DNA of 64,000 nucleotides from contig NZ_WNJZ01000012.1 of the NCBI RefSeq assembly GCF_024433635.1, positions 1 to 64,000 on the forward strand. Reading direction: 5' to 3'. The notes under the pieces are model-generated. The model was not told where the DNA came from. It made no database searches and worked only from the letters and a program-made list of their open reading frames with translations. Below are positions 17,544 through 26,247 of the stretch, one piece after another; position 1 is the first letter of the stretch, and each line of letters starts with the position of its first letter. Position numbers and translations under genes: made by a program. The DNA is from Ruminococcus sp. zg-924 (lineage in GTDB: Bacteria; Bacillota; Clostridia; Oscillospirales; Acutalibacteraceae).

Positions 17544-17572
17544 TTGCAAAAAAATATGTTTTGTTGTATTCT
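17544..17572 (+). promoter_or_regulatory. Promoter of the nfeD-SPFH operon
   Basis: TTGCAA 17544-17549, 17-base spacer, TATTCT 17567-17572, just ahead of AAGGGAGG. Confidence 0.45.
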
Positions 17573-17598
17573 TATCTCAAGCGAAGGGAGGTATGACA

Positions 17599-18048
17599 AT
17601 GGAGGCTTATATGCCGTTTGTGTGGATTGGTCTTGCACTGCTTGCATTGCTTGTTGAAGCCGGTACATCACAGATGATTTCTATCTGGTTTTCACTCGGT
17701 GCGCTTGGGGGAGCAATATGCTGTATTTTTACAGACAACATAGTTATACAGGTTTTTGTTTTTATTATCGTTACAACGCTTTCTCTTGTGCTTACACGAC
17801 CGATAGTGAAAAAGTTCAAGCTGAAAAACAGCGAGGTCAAGACTAATATCGACAGAGTTATCGGTTGTGAAGCAATGCTTACAAAGCCCATTACTAAGGA
17901 GAGCCCCGGCGAGATCAAGGTGCTTGGTGACTATTGGATGGCTGTAAGCAGTGATGGCAGTGAAATTAAAAGTGGCACAAAAGTCAGAGTGCTTGAAATA
18001 AAAAGCACAAAGCTTGTTGTTGAAGAAGTTTATTCGCTTGCAAAATAA
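17599..18048 (+). CDS. NfeD-like membrane protein
   Basis: 149 residues: two or three N-terminal membrane helices (about 3-70) and a C-terminal OB-fold domain (about 80-147, IGCEAMLTKPIT to GTKVRVLEIKSTKLVVEE). NfeD proteins partner with SPFH proteins in membrane microdomains, and the next gene is exactly that. ATG 17593 lies only one base after the AAGGGAGG ribosome site, so ATG 17599 with a seven-base gap is chosen. Confidence 0.88.
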   Translation: MEAYMPFVWIGLALLALLVEAGTSQMISIWFSLGALGGAICCIFTDNIVIQVFVFIIVTTLSLVLTRPIVKKFKLKNSEVKTNIDRVIGCEAMLTKPITKESPGEIKVLGDYWMAVSSDGSEIKSGTKVRVLEIKSTKLVVEEVYSLAK

Positions 18049-18081
18049 AAATTACAAAAATTAGAGAGGTAGGGTTTATTT

Positions 18082-18999
18082 ATGCCGATTTCTGCACTTA
18101 TTATCATAGCAGTAATTGCTATTATTATTCTTTTGGTGATTGTGTCAAACATCAAGGTTGTATCACAGTCAAATGCGTTTGTTATAGAAAGACTCGGTGC
18201 GTATTCGTCAACGTGGGGTCAGGGTCTTCACGTTAAAATTCCAATTATCGACAAAATTGCAAAAAAGGTTTCTCTTAAGGAGCAGGTTGTGGACTTTCCG
18301 CCTCAGCCGGTTATCACTAAGGATAACGTAACTATGCAGATTGATACTGTTGTGTATTTCCAGATAACCGACCCGAAGCTTTATGCATACGGTGTTGTTG
18401 ACCCGATTTTCGCTATTGAGAATCTCACAGCAACAACTCTGCGTAACATCATAGGCGACTTGGAGCTTGACCACACTCTTACTTCTCGTGATGATATCAA
18501 CGAGAGGATAAGAATTATCCTTGACGAGGCTACTGACGCCTGGGGAATCAAGGTTAAGAGAGTGGAGCTTAAGAACATTCTTCCGCCAAGAGAGATTCAG
18601 GAAGCAATGGAGAAGCAGATGAAGGCTGAGCGTGAAAGACGTGCGAAGATTCTTGACGCCGAGGGTGAAAAGAAAAGCGCAATCCTCATTGCCGAGGGAC
18701 GTAAGGAGAGTGCAATTCTTGAGGCTGACGCTATCAAGGAGGCTAAAATCCGTGAGGCTCAGGGTGAGGCAGAGGCTATTTTGTCTGTTCAGAAGGCATA
18801 CGCTGATTCACTCAAAATGTTAAACGAGGCTAATCCGAGCGACGCTGTAATCGCTCTTAAGGGACTTGAATCGTTCCAGAAGGCGGCAGACGGCAGAGCA
18901 ACAAAGATTATTATTCCGTCAGAAATTCAGTCGCTTGCAGGTCTTGCAACCTCATTTAAAGAGATTATCAAGAACGACGAGCCAAAGGTTAAGCAATAA
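18082..18999 (+). CDS. SPFH/Band 7 (stomatin-like) protein
   Basis: 305 residues: one N-terminal membrane helix (about 4-25), a Band 7/SPFH domain (SNAFVIERLGAYSSTWGQGLH onward to about 190), then a long charged helical stretch rich in Ala/Glu/Lys (MEKQMKAERERRAKILDAEG, further EAxA repeats) that forms the usual coiled coil. Stomatin-type proteins oligomerise on the inner membrane and organise microdomains and proteases. Located 33 bases after its NfeD partner. Confidence 0.92.
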   Translation: MPISALIIIAVIAIIILLVIVSNIKVVSQSNAFVIERLGAYSSTWGQGLHVKIPIIDKIAKKVSLKEQVVDFPPQPVITKDNVTMQIDTVVYFQITDPKLYAYGVVDPIFAIENLTATTLRNIIGDLELDHTLTSRDDINERIRIILDEATDAWGIKVKRVELKNILPPREIQEAMEKQMKAERERRAKILDAEGEKKSAILIAEGRKESAILEADAIKEAKIREAQGEAEAILSVQKAYADSLKMLNEANPSDAVIALKGLESFQKAADGRATKIIIPSEIQSLAGLATSFKEIIKNDEPKVKQ

Positions 19000-19044
19000 T
19001 AAGTGCTATTATTATAAAAATTGTCTCAAAATTCCTGCAGGGTC

Positions 19045-19073
19045 TTGAATTTATCCCCCAAATGAAATACAAT
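19045..19073 (+). promoter_or_regulatory. Promoter upstream of the purine operon
   Basis: TTGAAT 19045-19050, 17-base spacer, TACAAT 19068-19073. Transcription would start near 19080 and run through the rod-like leader to the terminator before purE. Confidence 0.55.
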
Positions 19074-19078
19074 ATAGA

Positions 19079-19224
19079 GAGAAATTGTTTTTGGGGGTGT
19101 GTGCCGTGGCGCTTTATTCGTCTTGCTTCGACTTATGCTTTGCGTTTACGGGCACATTGCGTAAAATCATAAAATCAAAAAACTCTTTGCAAAATTAAGA
19201 CTGCGTACAACCGCAGTCTTTTTT
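19079..19224 (+). ncRNA. Candidate structured RNA or attenuator leader before purE (6S-like shape)
   Basis: Between a promoter and a strong terminator lies an approximately 146-base transcript able to fold as one long rod. GTTTTTGG near 19086 can pair with CAAAAAAC near 19178, and TGTGCCGT near 19100 with ACGGGCACA near 19147, leaving a wide internal bubble and an upper arm GCGC/GCGT. 6S RNA has this shape, and I recall, unverified, 6S genes beside purine genes in Firmicutes. A 30-codon frame starting GTG 19106 after GGGGGTG and ending at 19198 is an alternative: a leader peptide. No purine-riboswitch core is visible. Confidence 0.35.
19197..19224 (+). terminator. Intrinsic terminator directly before purE
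   Basis: AAGACTGCG 19197-19205 pairs perfectly with CGCAGTCTT 19212-19220 around a six-base loop, followed by TTTTTT. It ends 28 bases before the purE start codon, so it must be read through, antiterminated, or bypassed for operon expression from the upstream promoter. Confidence 0.85.
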
Positions 19225-19252
19225 GCGTTTTAATTTGAAAGGATTGATTAAT

Positions 19253-19756
19253 GTGGCAGATGTAAAAAAGGTTGCCGTAATTATGGGCAGCGACAGCGAC
19301 TTTCCGGTTGTTTCAGCCGGAATAAAAACCCTTAAGGATTTTGGCGTTCCGTTTGAGGTTCATATTATGTCGGCACACAGAACTCCGCTTCTTGCGGCTG
19401 ATTTTGCAAAAAACGCTAAGGACAACGGCTTTGGTGTGATTATTGCAGCGGCCGGTATGGCGGCACATCTTGCAGGCGTTTTGGCGGCTCATACAACGCT
19501 GCCGGTTATCGGTATTCCGATTAAGTCAACCTTCGACGGTTTAGACGCACTTCTTGCAACCGTGCAGATGCCAAGCGGAATTCCCGTTGCAACTGTTGCA
19601 GTAGGCGGAGCAACAAACGCCGCACTGCTTGCAATTCAGATGCTTGCTCTGTCAAATGAAGAACTTGCTAAAAAGCTTGATGATAAAAAAGCCGATATGG
19701 TGGCGGGCGTTTTGAAGAAAGACGAGGCTATCCAAAGCAAGGTGGCTGAACTGTGA
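19253..19756 (+). CDS. purE: N5-carboxyaminoimidazole ribonucleotide mutase / AIR carboxylase
   Basis: Makes carboxy-AIR in purine synthesis. 167 residues with the signature [10 protein letters not shown] near the N terminus, SAHRTP, and the [14 protein letters not shown] loop. Start chosen at GTG 19253, nine bases after AAAGGA; the reading frame extends upstream but without a site. First gene of the operon. No purK is seen here, so whether it acts on N5-CAIR (class I) or directly on AIR and CO2 (class II) is open. Confidence 0.95.
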   Translation: MADVKKVAVIMGSDSDFPVVSAGIKTLKDFGVPFEVHIMSAHRTPLLAADFAKNAKDNGFGVIIAAAGMAAHLAGVLAAHTTLPVIGIPIKSTFDGLDALLATVQMPSGIPVATVAVGGATNAALLAIQMLALSNEELAKKLDDKKADMVAGVLKKDEAIQSKVAEL

Positions 19757-21204
19757 TAAAGCAAGAACATTTTTGCATTACCGACTCTCCGCAGGATGAA
19801 TGTGGCGTGTTTGGAATTTATGCAAGAGATGATGATATTGACTGTGTGCTTGAAACGTACAAGGCACTTTTTGCGCTTCAGCACAGAGGACAGGAGAGCG
19901 CCGGCATAGTAATAAACAAAGGCGGCGAAATGAAATGCTTAAAGCACGTTGGTACAGTGGCGGAGGGCTTTTCAGCAGAGGAGCTTGACGAGCTGCCGCA
20001 GGGCAATATCGCCGTTGGCCACGTTTGTTACAGCCCTGAGCAGATAATAACGCCCGAATCGACCCAGCCTCTGCTTATGAGGTATATTAAAGGCTCGCTT
20101 GCTTTGGCACATAACGGTGCGCTGACAAATGTTGCTCAGCTTCGCAAAATGCTTGAGCAGGGCGGCGCAATATTCCAGGCAGGCTCAAATGCGGAGCTTA
20201 TTGCATATGTAATAGCAAGCCTGCGCCTTAACTACGGCACTATTGAGGAAACTGTTGTTAATGCGATGAAAGAGCTTGAGGGTGCGTATTCGCTTGTTCT
20301 AACCTCGCCGAGTATTCTTATCGGCGTGCGTGACCCCAACGGCTTCAGACCGCTTTGCATAGGCAAAAAGGGCAGCAGCTATATGCTTGCATCCGAGTCC
20401 TGCGCCTTTGACAGCCTTGGTGCTGAGTTTATACGTGATGTAGAGCCGGGCGAGGTTGTTGTGATAGACCAAAACGGCATACGAAGCCGTAAAGACAACT
20501 GTATGGGCAAAGGCTCAATGTGTTTGTTTGAGTATGTTTATATCGCAAGACCAGACAGCGTTATAGACGGCGTGTCAGTTTATATGGCAAGGCAGGAGGC
20601 AGGCAGAATTCTTGCAAGGGAGCATCCTGTTGAGGCTGATATGGTTTGCGGCGTGCCGGACAGCGGCTTATCGGCGGCTCTTGGTTATTCAATTGAGTCA
20701 GGTATTCCGTATGGAATTGCTTTGATAAAGAATAAATACATAGGCAGAACCTTTGCAAAGCGTAAGGTTTCAGAGAGAGAAAACGTCCTTAAAATGAGGC
20801 TCAATGTGCTTAAGGCTGCTGTCGAGGGCAAGAGGATAATTATTATAGATGACTCGATAGTTCACGGCACAACCTGCAAATATATTGTAAAGCTTTTGAA
20901 AAGCGCAGGAGCAAAGGAGGTTCATCTGAGAATTTCCTCACCGCCGTTTTTGAATCCGTGTTATTACGGTATTGCAATAAGCGACAAAAAGTACCTTGTT
21001 TCCAACAATATGTCAAAGCAAGAGCTTTGCGAAAAAATCGGTGCAGATTCGCTTGGCTATCTGAGCGTTGAGGGCGTTCGCAGCATTGCAAAGGAAGCAA
21101 AGGTCGGCTTGTGCGACGCCTGCTTCTCAGGCAATTATCCGGCGGCAGTCCCAAGCGAGATTTACGAGGATAAGTTCTTGCATAAGATTGACAAAAGTAG
21201 ATAA
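19753..21204 (+). CDS. purF: Amidophosphoribosyltransferase
   Basis: Committed step of purine synthesis: PRPP plus glutamine to phosphoribosylamine. 483 residues. A short propeptide precedes catalytic Cys17 (DECGVFGIYA); ALQHRGQESAGIV completes the glutaminase site. The PRPP loop is IIIIDDSIVHGTT. Four cysteines in SMCLFE, NPCYYG and GLCDACF correspond to the ligands of the Bacillus-type 4Fe-4S cluster. Its GTG start overlaps the purE stop by four bases, indicating translational coupling. Confidence 0.97.
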   Translation: MIKQEHFCITDSPQDECGVFGIYARDDDIDCVLETYKALFALQHRGQESAGIVINKGGEMKCLKHVGTVAEGFSAEELDELPQGNIAVGHVCYSPEQIITPESTQPLLMRYIKGSLALAHNGALTNVAQLRKMLEQGGAIFQAGSNAELIAYVIASLRLNYGTIEETVVNAMKELEGAYSLVLTSPSILIGVRDPNGFRPLCIGKKGSSYMLASESCAFDSLGAEFIRDVEPGEVVVIDQNGIRSRKDNCMGKGSMCLFEYVYIARPDSVIDGVSVYMARQEAGRILAREHPVEADMVCGVPDSGLSAALGYSIESGIPYGIALIKNKYIGRTFAKRKVSERENVLKMRLNVLKAAVEGKRIIIIDDSIVHGTTCKYIVKLLKSAGAKEVHLRISSPPFLNPCYYGIAISDKKYLVSNNMSKQELCEKIGADSLGYLSVEGVRSIAKEAKVGLCDACFSGNYPAAVPSEIYEDKFLHKIDKSR

Positions 21205-21248
21205 ATAGATGTAACACAAAATCAGATTAACATAAAAGGAGATTTACT

Positions 21249-22283
21249 ATGAAGAGTTTCAGCGAAAGCTACAAGGCGGCAGGCGTTGACGTAACTGCAG
21301 GTTACAGAGCCGTAGAGCTTATGAAGGAGCACGTTGCAAAAACTAAAACAGACGGCGTTGTTTCAGGAATTGGCGGCTTTGGCGGTTTGTTTGCGCCAAA
21401 CCTAACCGGAATGAAAGAGCCTGTTTTGGTATCAGGCACAGACGGTGTAGGTACAAAGCTCAAGCTTGCGTTCCTGCTTAACAAGCACGACACTATCGGA
21501 ATTGACTGTGTTGCTATGTGCGTAAATGATGTAGTTTGCTGCGGTGCGGCTCCGCTTTTCTTCCTTGACTATCTTGCAGTAGGCAAGAACTACCCCGAAA
21601 AGGTTGCCGAGATTGTTTCAGGCGTAGCAGAGGGCTGTGTTCAGTCCGGCAGTGCGCTTATTGGCGGTGAAACAGCTGAGATGCCGGGGTTCTATCCGGA
21701 AAACGAGTATGACCTCGCCGGTTTCTCGGTTGGTATTGTTGATAAGGAAAAAATTGTTGACGGCAGTAAACTTGCCGCAGGCGACGTTTTGGTCGGTATT
21801 GCGTCAAGCGGTGTTCACTCAAACGGCTTCTCGCTTGTTAGAAAGGTATTCGGCATTAATTCAAAGGCAATTCTTGACACCTATGAGGAGCTTGATAAGC
21901 CGCTTGGCGAAACACTCATAACGCCTACAAGAATCTATGTTAAGCCTATGCTTGAGCTTATGAGCAAGGTTGACGTAAAGGCTGTTTCACATATTACAGG
22001 CGGCGGTTTCTATGAAAACATTCCGAGAATGTTAAAGCCGGGTATGTGCGCAAAGATTGAGAAGCAGGCTGTTCCTGTTCTTCCTATATTTAACGTAATT
22101 CAGCGTGTTGGCGGCATTTCTGAGAGAGATATGTTCAACACCTTCAATATGGGCGTTGGTATGATTGCCGCTGTTGCAAAGGAGGACGCTGACAGAGCTG
22201 TTGAAATCCTCAATGCATCAGGTGAAAAGGCAACAATCCTCGGCGAGGTTGCAACAGGTGACGAGGGAGTTGTCATTTTATAA
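21249..22283 (+). CDS. purM: Phosphoribosylformylglycinamidine cyclo-ligase (AIR synthetase)
   Basis: ATP-dependent ring closure of FGAM to AIR in the cytosol. 344 residues, the usual length, with VSGTDGVGTKLKLAF, GIDCVAMCVNDVVCCGA, LIGGETAEMPGFY and the glycine-rich HITGGGFYENIPRM. AAAGGAG lies upstream of the ATG. Third gene of the purine operon. Confidence 0.97.
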   Translation: MKSFSESYKAAGVDVTAGYRAVELMKEHVAKTKTDGVVSGIGGFGGLFAPNLTGMKEPVLVSGTDGVGTKLKLAFLLNKHDTIGIDCVAMCVNDVVCCGAAPLFFLDYLAVGKNYPEKVAEIVSGVAEGCVQSGSALIGGETAEMPGFYPENEYDLAGFSVGIVDKEKIVDGSKLAAGDVLVGIASSGVHSNGFSLVRKVFGINSKAILDTYEELDKPLGETLITPTRIYVKPMLELMSKVDVKAVSHITGGGFYENIPRMLKPGMCAKIEKQAVPVLPIFNVIQRVGGISERDMFNTFNMGVGMIAAVAKEDADRAVEILNASGEKATILGEVATGDEGVVIL

Positions 22284-22295
22284 GGAGGTGCTCTC

Positions 22296-22922
22296 TTGAA
22301 GAATATAGTCGTATTGGTGTCGGGCGGCGGAACAAATCTGCAGGCTTTAATTGACGCCGAAAAAAGAGGAGAGATTGCGCACGGCAAGATAACCTGTGTT
22401 GTTTCAAGCAACGATAAAGCCTATGCTCTTGAGCGAGCAAGGCAAAACGGCATTGGCACAAGGGTTATAAAGAGAAAGGAATACACCTCTCAGGCTGAAT
22501 ACGATAATGCACTTGTTACGCTTTTAAACGAAGAAAAAGCCGACTTAATTGTGCTTGCAGGCTTTATGACAATACTTGGCGACGGCGTTATCAAGGCTTT
22601 TGAGAACAGAATTATAAATATTCACCCGTCCTTGATTCCTGCGTTTTGCGGCGAGGGCTTTTATGGACTTCACGTTCATGAAAGGGCTCTTGAAAGGGGC
22701 ATTAAGCTAACGGGAGCTACTGCACATTTTGTAAATGAAATATGTGACGGCGGCCCGATAATAATGCAAAAGGCGGTTGAAATACAAAATGGCGACACAC
22801 CCGAAATTCTGCAAAAAAGAGTTATGGAGCAGGCGGAGTGGAAAATTCTGCCGAGGTCGGTTGCGCTGTTTTGTCAGGATAAACTAAGAGTTGAAAACGG
22901 TAAGGTAATAATATCTGATTAA
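22296..22922 (+). CDS. purN: Phosphoribosylglycinamide formyltransferase
   Basis: Formylates GAR using 10-formyl-tetrahydrofolate. 208 residues with VLVSGGGTNLQALID at the N terminus, the active-site IINIHPSLIPAF, and GATAHFVNEICDGGPII. It starts with TTG, seven bases after AAGGAGG; no ATG exists nearby in frame. It follows purM by 12 bases. Confidence 0.96.
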   Translation: MKNIVVLVSGGGTNLQALIDAEKRGEIAHGKITCVVSSNDKAYALERARQNGIGTRVIKRKEYTSQAEYDNALVTLLNEEKADLIVLAGFMTILGDGVIKAFENRIINIHPSLIPAFCGEGFYGLHVHERALERGIKLTGATAHFVNEICDGGPIIMQKAVEIQNGDTPEILQKRVMEQAEWKILPRSVALFCQDKLRVENGKVIISD

Positions 22923-22945
22923 TATTGAAGGGAGATTTTGCAGTA

Positions 22946-23662
22946 ATGGAAAAGATTAATATTGAAAAAGAGCTTCAGCAAAATGCATACCCCGGCAGAG
23001 GTATTCTCGTTGGTAAAAGCGCAGACGGCAAAAACGCAGTTATCGCTTACTTTATAATGGGCAGAAGCGAGAACAGCCGCAACCGTGTATTTGTTGAGGA
23101 CGGCAACGGAATCCGCACACAGGCTTTTGACGAGAGCAAGCTTTCCGACCCATCGCTTATAATTTATGCTCCTGTTCGTGTTCTCGGCAACAAGACTATT
23201 GTTACAAACGGCGACCAGACAGACACAATCTATGAGCTTATGAACAACCAGCTCACCTTTGAACAGTCGCTCAGAACAAGAGAGTTTGAGCCGGACGCTC
23301 CGAACTACACTCCGAGAATCAGCAGTGTTGTAAAGACGGGCGAGGGCGATTTTAACTATGCAATTTCAATTCTTAAAAGCGCAAACGGCAACCCTGATTC
23401 CTGCCAGAGATACACCTTCTCTTACACAAATCCGATAAACGGCGAGGGCAGATTTATCCATACATACAAGTGCGACGGCAATCCTTTGCCAAGCTTTGAG
23501 GGTGAGCCAAAGCTTGTTGAACTTGGAGAGGACAGTATTGACGCTTTTGCAGACAAGCTGTGGAATTCTCTTAATGAGGATAACAAGGTTTCTCTGTTTG
23601 TAAGATACATTAACCTTGAAACCCTTGAAGCAACAAGCAGAATTATAAACAAAAATAAGTGA
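22946..23662 (+). CDS. purO: PurO-type IMP cyclohydrolase
   Basis: 238 residues. The sequence (AYPGRGILVGKSADGKNAVI, AYFIMGRSENSRNRVF, IYAPVR, then GEGRFIHTYKCDGNPLPSFEG) matches the archaeal-type IMP cyclohydrolase family PurO, which closes FAICAR to IMP. It stands where most bacteria have the cyclohydrolase half of PurH. ATG 22946 is chosen over TTG 22925. The following gene supplies the transformylase step. Confidence 0.85.
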   Translation: MEKINIEKELQQNAYPGRGILVGKSADGKNAVIAYFIMGRSENSRNRVFVEDGNGIRTQAFDESKLSDPSLIIYAPVRVLGNKTIVTNGDQTDTIYELMNNQLTFEQSLRTREFEPDAPNYTPRISSVVKTGEGDFNYAISILKSANGNPDSCQRYTFSYTNPINGEGRFIHTYKCDGNPLPSFEGEPKLVELGEDSIDAFADKLWNSLNEDNKVSLFVRYINLETLEATSRIINKNK

Positions 23663-23709
23663 TTGAGCATAAAAAAAACAGTATTCATAAAGGAGTATGT
23701 GATTACATT

Positions 23710-24885
23710 ATGAACGAACTTGAACTCAAATACGGCTGTAACCCGAATCAGAAGCCGTCAAAAATATTTATGAAAAACGACGCTGAACTGCCGATTAAGG
23801 TGTTAAACGGCAAGCCGGGATATATCAATTTCCTCGACGCTTTCAACAGCTGGCAGCTTGTTAAAGAGCTTAAATCTGCAACAGGTCTTCCGGCAGCGGC
23901 TTCATTTAAGCACGTTAGTCCGGCGGGCGCAGCAGTTGCAACAGAGCTTTCCGACACACTCAAGAAAATCTATTTTGTGGACGATTTAAAGCTTTCTCCG
24001 CTTGCAAGCGCATACGCTAAGGCAAGAGGCGCAGACAGAATGAGCTCCTACGGCGACTGGGTTGCTCTTTCAGACGTTTGCGACGTTGAAACCGCTACAC
24101 TTCTTAAAAGAGAGGTTTCAGACGGCATTATTGCTCCGGGTTACACAGATGAGGCTCTTGAAATTCTTAAGAGCAAGAAGAAGGGCAATTACCCTGTTGT
24201 TCAGATTGACCCAAATTATGTTCCTGCCGAGAAGGAGTATAAGGATGTGTTCGGCATTACCTTTGAGCAGGGCAGAAACGAGCTTAAAATTGACGATGAA
24301 ATGCTTTCTAATATGGTAACTGAGAACAAGACATTTACCGAGGAGGCAAAGCGTGACCTCAAAATTGCGCTTATCACACTGAAATATACTCAGTCAAACT
24401 CTGTTTGCTATGCTAAGGACGGACAGGCTATCGGCGTTGGCGCAGGTCAGCAGTCGAGAATTCACTGCACACGTCTTGCAGGCAACAAGGCAGACATATG
24501 GTTCCTTCGTCAGCATCCGAAGGTATTGGGACTTCAGTTTGTTGATAATATCCGCAGACCTGACCGTGACAACACAATTGACGTTTATATCTCGGACGAC
24601 CACGATGACGTTCTTGCAGACGGCGTATGGCAGCAGTTCTTTAAGGTTAAGCCTGAGGTTTTGACAAGAGAGGAAAAGAAGGAATGGCTTAAGAGCTTCA
24701 AGGGCGTTTCTGTCGGCAGTGACGCATTCTTCCCGTTCGGTGACAACATTGAAAGAGCAAAGCGCAGCGGTGTTGAGTTTATAGCGCAGCCGGGCGGCTC
24801 AATCAGAGATGATAATGTAATTGACACCTGCAACAAGTACGGCATGGCTATGTGCTTTACCGGAATCAGACTGTTCCACCATTGA
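23710..24885 (+). CDS. Stand-alone AICAR transformylase (PurH C-terminal-type)
   Basis: 391 residues equivalent to the transformylase domain of PurH, without the N-terminal MGS-like cyclohydrolase domain. Seen: LKYGCNPNQKPS, the catalytic AASFKHVSPAGAAV, DRMSSYGDW, QSNSVCYAKDGQAIGVGAGQQSR, and the C-terminal QPGGSIRDD. It formylates AICAR with 10-formyl-tetrahydrofolate, feeding PurO. ATG 23710 is the first credible start, though AAGGAG is about 14 bases away, so translation may be partly coupled to purO. Confidence 0.93.
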   Translation: MNELELKYGCNPNQKPSKIFMKNDAELPIKVLNGKPGYINFLDAFNSWQLVKELKSATGLPAAASFKHVSPAGAAVATELSDTLKKIYFVDDLKLSPLASAYAKARGADRMSSYGDWVALSDVCDVETATLLKREVSDGIIAPGYTDEALEILKSKKKGNYPVVQIDPNYVPAEKEYKDVFGITFEQGRNELKIDDEMLSNMVTENKTFTEEAKRDLKIALITLKYTQSNSVCYAKDGQAIGVGAGQQSRIHCTRLAGNKADIWFLRQHPKVLGLQFVDNIRRPDRDNTIDVYISDDHDDVLADGVWQQFFKVKPEVLTREEKKEWLKSFKGVSVGSDAFFPFGDNIERAKRSGVEFIAQPGGSIRDDNVIDTCNKYGMAMCFTGIRLFHH

Positions 24886-24899
24886 TAGGAGGCGCACAA

Positions 24900-26165
24900 A
24901 TGAATGTTTTAATGATTGGCTCGGGCGGCAGAGAACACGCTCTTATAAAGGCGATACTTAAAAGCCCAAGACTTGAAAAGCTTTACTGTGCTCCGGGAAA
25001 CGGCGGAATTTCAAGAGATGCCCTGTGTGTTGATATTCCCGTTATGGACAAGGTGAAAATGATTGAGTTTGCAAAGGAGAACAATATTGATTTAGCCTTT
25101 GTAGCTCCTGATGACCCGCTTGCAGACGGTATGGTTGACGCTTTTGAGGCGGCAGGCATACGTGCCTTTGGTCCTAACGCAAGGGCAGCTGTTATTGAGG
25201 CAAGCAAGGTTTTCTCAAAGAACCTTATGAAAAAGTACGGCATCCCAACTGCCGAATATGAGGTGTTTGACAATTCAAAGGATGCACTTGCATATGTTAA
25301 GGATAACAATATTGCGCCTGTTGTAGTCAAGGCAGACGGTCTTGCTCTTGGCAAGGGCGTAATAATTGCTCAGACGGTTGAAGAGGCTGAAAAGGCTATA
25401 CTCACAATTATGGAGGACAAAAAGTTCGGTGAGTCGGGCAACAAGGTTGTTATCGAGGAATTTTTAACAGGACCTGAGGTTTCCGTGCTGTCATTTACAG
25501 ACGGAAAGACAGTCAAGCCGATGGTTTCTTCAAAGGACCACAAAAGAGCGCTTGACGGTGATAAGGGTTTGAATACAGGCGGTATGGGCACAATAAGTCC
25601 GAACCCGTACTATACAGATGAGCTTGCTCAAAAATGTATGGAAACAATCTTCAAGCCGACAATTGCAGCTATGGAGAAGGAGGGCAGAGCCTTCAAGGGC
25701 TGCCTGTATTTCGGGCTTATGATGACTCCTAAGGGACCGAAGGTTATCGAGTATAACGCTCGTTTCGGCGACCCTGAGGCACAGGTTGTACTGCCGAGGC
25801 TCAAGACCGATATTCTTGATATTATTGACGCTGTTATTGACGAAAGGCTCGATGAAATTGACATTGAGTGGAGCGATGAATGTTCAGCCTGTGTTGTAAT
25901 GGCAAGCGGCGGCTATCCTGAATCTTACAAAAAGGGCATAGAGATGTTCGGTATGGATGCAAACGGTCAGGTTGAGGGCGCAACGGTTTATCACGCCGGC
26001 ACAAAATACAGCGACGGAAAATTCTACACAAACGGCGGCAGAGTGCTGGGTGTTACCGCAACGGGCAAAACGCTTGACGAAGCACTTGAAAAGGCGTATG
26101 AGGCTGTTGGAAAAATCAGCTTTGACGGTGCTCATTACAGAAAGGATATCGGCAGAACAAAGTGA
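24900..26165 (+). CDS. purD: Phosphoribosylamine-glycine ligase (GAR synthetase)
   Basis: ATP-grasp enzyme joining phosphoribosylamine and glycine. 421 residues: N-terminal VLMIGSGGREHAL, ATP-grasp core with PVVVKADGLALGKGV, the KDHKRALDGDKGLNTGGMGT loop and EYNARFGDPEAQ, and a C-terminal domain with GGRVLGVTATG. AGGAGG eight bases before ATG 24900. Last gene of the operon. Confidence 0.97.
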   Translation: MNVLMIGSGGREHALIKAILKSPRLEKLYCAPGNGGISRDALCVDIPVMDKVKMIEFAKENNIDLAFVAPDDPLADGMVDAFEAAGIRAFGPNARAAVIEASKVFSKNLMKKYGIPTAEYEVFDNSKDALAYVKDNNIAPVVVKADGLALGKGVIIAQTVEEAEKAILTIMEDKKFGESGNKVVIEEFLTGPEVSVLSFTDGKTVKPMVSSKDHKRALDGDKGLNTGGMGTISPNPYYTDELAQKCMETIFKPTIAAMEKEGRAFKGCLYFGLMMTPKGPKVIEYNARFGDPEAQVVLPRLKTDILDIIDAVIDERLDEIDIEWSDECSACVVMASGGYPESYKKGIEMFGMDANGQVEGATVYHAGTKYSDGKFYTNGGRVLGVTATGKTLDEALEKAYEAVGKISFDGAHYRKDIGRTK

Positions 26166-26204
26166 TTTTGCCGAAAGAGTTATAAAATATTATTGCATAA
26201 CAAA

Positions 26205-26228
26205 CGGCGGCTTCATTTGAAGCCGCCG
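26205..26228. terminator. Hairpin between purD and the cohesin-dockerin gene
   Basis: A 10-bp perfect GC-rich stem (26205-26214 with 26219-26228) and a four-base loop in a convergent gap. The T-tract is poor on both strands, so termination strength is uncertain. Confidence 0.5.
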
Positions 26229-26247
26229 CTTATGATTTATGTATGGT

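Noticed and set aside
19079-19252. Classical guanine/adenine riboswitch before purE
   Set aside because: The conserved purine-aptamer core was not found on reading; another structure is proposed instead.
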